Below, in pieces: positions 62,101 to 64,000 of a DNA stretch of 64,000 bases. The notes below the pieces were generated by a model. The model had not been told where the DNA came from. It saw only the letters and a list, made by a program, of their open reading frames with translations, and searched no databases. Numbering within the stretch: position 1 is the stretch's first letter; every line of letters begins with the position of its first letter. The DNA lies in contig NZ_CP012382.1 in the NCBI RefSeq assembly GCF_001267885.1, positions 6,683,001-6,747,000 on the forward strand, in the 5' to 3' direction. This DNA is from Streptomyces ambofaciens ATCC 23877. GTDB taxonomy: Bacteria > Actinomycetota > Actinomycetes > Streptomycetales > Streptomycetaceae. Both the position numbers and the translations under genes were made by a program.

Positions 62101-62907
62101 GACGAGTGGTACAACTACCGCACCAACCCGCGTGAGCAGGCCAAGGTCCTCGCCACCCTGGACGAGACCACCTACGACGGCGGCACCATGAAGGGCGACC
62201 ACCCGATCGCCTGGTGCCAGAACTACGGCGGCGGCCGCTCCTTCTACACCGGCGGCGGCCACACCAAGGAGTCCTACGCCGACGAGGCGTTCCGTGCCCA
62301 CCTGCTCGGCGGCATGCAGTACGCCACCGGACAGGTCAAGGCCGACTGCAAGCCCAGCACCGGCTACCGGGACATCTTCAACGGTGAGACCAGGGACGGC
62401 TGGAAGCAGGCCGGCCCCGGCACCTTCGACGTGAAGGACGGCACGCTGGAGTCCAACGGCGGCATGGGCCTGCTCTGGTACCAGGCCAAGGAGCTGAAGT
62501 CGTACTCCCTCAAGCTCGACTGGAAGATGCGGGGCGACGACAACTCCGGGATCTTCGTGGGCTTCCCCGCCTCCGACGACCCCTGGTCCGCGGTGAACAA
62601 GGGCTACGAGATCCAGATCGACGCCACCGACGCGGCGGACCGCACCACGGGCTCCGTCTACTCCTTCAAGTCGGCGAACATCAAGGCCCGTGACCAGGTC
62701 CTGCGGCCGCCCGGCCAGTGGAACTCCTACGAGATCAAGGTCCAGGGCGAACGCCTCCAGGTGTTCCTCAACGGAGTCAAGATCAACGACTTCACCAACA
62801 AGGACCCCGAGCGGAGCCTGACCGACGGTTACATCGGCCTCCAGAACCACGGCGCCGACGACCAGGTCTCCTTCCGCAACATCCAGCTCAAGGAGCTCTC
62901 CTCCTAG
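59194..62907 (+). CDS. Secreted multidomain protein: sugar dehydrogenase-like, PKD, CBM6, ThuA and DUF1080 domains
   Basis: This 1237-residue secreted protein has a signal peptide (about 1-40, cleavage near AGA-HPG). Residues 55-500 form a six-bladed propeller like soluble PQQ sugar (sorbosone/glucose) dehydrogenases: SLAVLPDRSVLHT, GIDPDFEKNRAIYLYY and AMGFRNPFRMSVDD. A PKD domain covers 505-590 (SWDFGDGTKGEG), a CBM6-type module about 700-825 (DDGDWISFSPYKF), a ThuA-like domain 833-1045 (KVLVFSKTAGFRHDSI, GGGYLGIHAAADTEYDWEFYG in two parts) and a DUF1080 domain 1058-1235 (IFNGETRDGWKQ, DDNSGIFVGF). DUF1080 proteins include 3-keto-disaccharide hydrolases. Cofactor use by the propeller is unproven. 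GTG at 59194 after GGAGGG. Confidence 0.93.
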   Translation: MHRTRLKSTRTTRRPRLRTTLALFTGLLLAVGTPATVAGAHPGHPEHDEPAAAEGQFQQVPLAKGEPEMGEPMSLAVLPDRSVLHTARDGTLRLTDQGGVTKVAGKLDVYSHDEEGLQGVGIDPDFEKNRAIYLYYAPPLDTPAGDAPETGTAEDFKKFDGVNRLSRFVLNANGTLDLASEKKVLDVAASRGTCCHVGGDIDFDAEGNLYLSTGDDSNPFASDGFTPIDERPDRNPAFDARRSSGNTNDLRGKILRIKVAEDGSYTVPDGNLFAPGTEKTRPEIYAMGFRNPFRMSVDDKTGTVYVGDYGPDAGAADPNRGPAGQVEFAKVTKAANFGWPFCTGNNDPYVDYDFATKTSGEKFDCAAPKNTSRHNTGLVDLPPAQAAWIPYDGGSVPELGTGSESPMAGPVYRYDPELDSSVKFPEEFDGDFFAGEFGRRWIKRIEQNADGTVAKINDFPWTGTQIMDMEFGPDGALYVLDYGVSWFQGDENSALYRIENAEDGFSPIAEVSADKTSGAAGLKVKFTASVKDADSPDLTYSWDFGDGTKGEGLTPTHKYKKVGTYTATFTAKDPEGNTGNASVRIVVGNTAPKLRIDVPGNGALAAFGEPVPFKVTVTDPEETVDCSRVKVAYSLGHDSHAHELTSEMGCEGTLNPPPGDGGHDPNANIYGVVGASYTDGGANGQEALTGTARTVLQPLHRQAEHFAAQQGVTVVDKTGANGGKTVGNIDDGDWISFSPYKFDGQKKLTVRASSGGAGGFVELRTGSPDGPLHGSAYIPPTGSWETFQDVDVPLRALPKKTTDIYLVFRGGEGALYDVDDFEFSKEPFKGGKKVLVFSKTAGFRHDSIPEGVAALKELGAPAGISVTATEEAKQFTTANLAKYDAVAFLSTTGDVLNADQQKAFEDYVKNGGGYLGIHAAADTEYDWEFYGGLVGAHFDSHPAIQKATVRVEEHDHPSTAHLGDTWERTDEWYNYRTNPREQAKVLATLDETTYDGGTMKGDHPIAWCQNYGGGRSFYTGGGHTKESYADEAFRAHLLGGMQYATGQVKADCKPSTGYRDIFNGETRDGWKQAGPGTFDVKDGTLESNGGMGLLWYQAKELKSYSLKLDWKMRGDDNSGIFVGFPASDDPWSAVNKGYEIQIDATDAADRTTGSVYSFKSANIKARDQVLRPPGQWNSYEIKVQGERLQVFLNGVKINDFTNKDPERSLTDGYIGLQNHGADDQVSFRNIQLKELSS

Positions 62908-62921
62908 GGCTACCGGAACGG

Positions 62922-62955
62922 CGGCGGGCGGAGGACGCCGGACCTCCGCCCGCCG
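62922..62955 (+). terminator. Strong terminator after the multidomain gene
   Basis: Arms GGCGGGCGGAGG (62923-62934) and CCTCCGCCCGCC (62943-62954) pair perfectly over 12 bp, extended by one more pair outside, around an eight-base loop. It separates the secreted-protein gene from the inositol-phosphate-synthase gene. Confidence 0.82.
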
Positions 62956-63036
62956 TCCCGCCGGGCCCGCGCCCGGCACCCCGCTCGTCCCCTCCCGGCA
63001 CTCGCACCAGGTTCGCGTACGACAAGGAGGCTGCCC

Positions 63037-64000
63037 ATGTCCGCCGAACCGTCCCTGCCCACCCCCTCCTCGGCTCCCCGTCTCGGCGTCTGGCTCATCG
63101 GGGCGCGCGGATCCGTGGCCACCACCGCCGTCGCGGGCTGCGCCGCCGTCACCGCCGGCCTCCATCCGCCGACCGGCATGGTCACCGAGACCCCGCCCTT
63201 CACGTCGAGCGGTCTGCCCTCGCTGGCGTCGCTCGTCTTCGGCGGCCACGACACCCTCGACTGCCCGCTGCCCAAGCGCGCCGAGCACCTGGCCGAGGGC
63301 GGCGTCCTGCCGCACGGCCTGCCGTCCGCCGTGCACGCCGAACTCGTCGCCGCCGACCGGGAGATCAGGCCCGGAGGCCCTCCGTCCGGGGGCACGGACG
63401 GCGGGCCGGGCCGCACCCAGGACGAGTGGATCGACGTGTTCGCCGCCGACATCCGCGACTTCGTCCACCGCCTCGGCCTCTCCGGGGCCGTCGTGGTGAA
63501 CGTCGCCTCCACCGAGCCCGCCCCCACCGACGGCACCCTGCCGCCCAGCTCCCTCTACGCGGCGGCCGCCCTGCGCGCCGGCTGCCCCTACGTCAACTTC
63601 ACCCCCTCCACCGGACTGCACCACCCGGCACTGGCCCCGCTCGCCGAGTCCTCGGGGCTCCCGTACGCGGGCCGCGACGGCAAGACCGGGCAGACCCTGC
63701 TGCGTTCCGTACTCGGCCCGATGTTCCTGCAGCGCGCCCTGACCGTGCGGGCCTGGTCCGGCACCAACCTCCTGGGGGGCGGTGACGGTGCCGCCCTCGC
63801 CGACCCCGCGGCGGCCGCCGCCAAGAACGCCGGCAAGGAACGCGTCCTCGCGGACACCCTCGGTGCCGCACCCGAGGGCGAGGTGCACATCGACGACGTG
63901 CCCGCCCTCGGCGACTGGAAGACGGCCTGGGACCACATCGCCTTCGACGGCTTCCTCGGCGCCCGCATGACCCTCCAGACCACGTGGCAGGGCTGTGACT
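63037..64000 (+). CDS. Inositol-3-phosphate synthase family protein (partial, cut by right edge)
   Basis: The frame is open from the ATG at 63037 (GGAGG seven bases upstream) to the end of the window, 321 codons. It begins with the Rossmann motif GVWLIGARGSVATTAVAGCAA and includes VVVNVASTEPAPTDGTLPP, YVNFTPSTGLHHPAL and the conserved GRDGKTGQTLLRSVLGPMF, then SGTNLLGGGDG and FDGFLGARMTLQTTWQG, all marks of NAD-dependent myo-inositol-1-phosphate synthases that convert glucose-6-phosphate to inositol phosphate. The opening resembles the second, non-housekeeping Streptomyces copy rather than the mycothiol/phosphatidylinositol one (recollection). Whether it belongs functionally with the upstream sugar system cannot be judged without the next genes. 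Confidence 0.92.
   Translation, partial: MSAEPSLPTPSSAPRLGVWLIGARGSVATTAVAGCAAVTAGLHPPTGMVTETPPFTSSGLPSLASLVFGGHDTLDCPLPKRAEHLAEGGVLPHGLPSAVHAELVAADREIRPGGPPSGGTDGGPGRTQDEWIDVFAADIRDFVHRLGLSGAVVVNVASTEPAPTDGTLPPSSLYAAAALRAGCPYVNFTPSTGLHHPALAPLAESSGLPYAGRDGKTGQTLLRSVLGPMFLQRALTVRAWSGTNLLGGGDGAALADPAAAAAKNAGKERVLADTLGAAPEGEVHIDDVPALGDWKTAWDHIAFDGFLGARMTLQTTWQGCD

Noticed and set aside
58927..63936. Open frame of 1669 codons on the minus strand opposite the multidomain secreted gene
   Set aside because: The plus strand gives five recognisable domains; the minus frame is a GC-driven shadow that also runs through two terminators and an operator.

Overview
The window is high-GC actinobacterial DNA (GC-rich third codon positions, frequent GTG/TTG starts, GGAGG-type ribosome binding sites) and reads as a Streptomyces chromosome. 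Gene order and protein types recall, from memory and not from a search, the Streptomyces coelicolor region around sigK, the nar1 nitrate reductase operon, the GH74/GH48/GH6 cellulase genes and fabH4. I see no insertion sequences, phage genes, tRNA, rRNA or CRISPR arrays.

Layout. Positions 1-12650 hold stress and housekeeping genes: the start of a probable CBS-domain gene leaving the left edge, a UvrA-like ATPase, an AraC/VOC gene pair, a TPP-dependent pyruvate-oxidase-like enzyme divergent from a SigB-family sigma factor, a 26/27-bp minisatellite, an aminotransferase-fold protein lacking its PLP lysine that is translationally coupled to a NAPE-PLD-like hydrolase, and a DedA/metallo-hydrolase pair. 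Positions 12735-17501 hold a resolvase-like protein, a membrane-anchored phosphodiesterase, an amino-acid permease and an OsmC peroxidase. Positions 17506-24014 are a narGHJI operon. Positions 24127-28509 hold regulators, methyltransferases and a pterin dehydratase. Positions 28547-38913 are a secreted polysaccharide-degrading block: rhamnogalacturonan lyase, GH74 xyloglucanase, and a divergent GH48/GH6 cellulase pair with CebR-type operators. Positions 39063-51305 are mixed: a His-rich methyltransferase, aldo/keto reductase, acyl-CoA synthetase, LysR with a divergent SBF-type transporter, sialidase, FdhD with an isolated formate-dehydrogenase-type Fe-S domain, an OxlT-like transporter with a 47-residue partner, FabH, and a GntR remnant.

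Positions 51398-64000 look like one carbohydrate-utilisation system: a ROK regulator, a ribose-type ABC importer (ATPase, permease, Tat-type lipoprotein), a Gfo/Idh/MocA dehydrogenase, a TIM-barrel isomerase/lyase, a 1237-residue secreted protein combining quinoprotein-dehydrogenase-like, PKD, CBM6, ThuA and DUF1080 (3-keto-glycoside hydrolase) domains, and then an inositol-3-phosphate synthase cut by the right edge. A 23-bp element with flanks CTTTGTCC and GGA-N-AAAG occurs both before the ROK gene and before the secreted protein, which suggests common control. This is the most interesting candidate system in the window: extracellular and intracellular handling of an oxidised (keto) glycoside, substrate unknown.

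Start sites were chosen from ribosome binding sites and overlaps. Functions come from recognised motifs; no database search was run.
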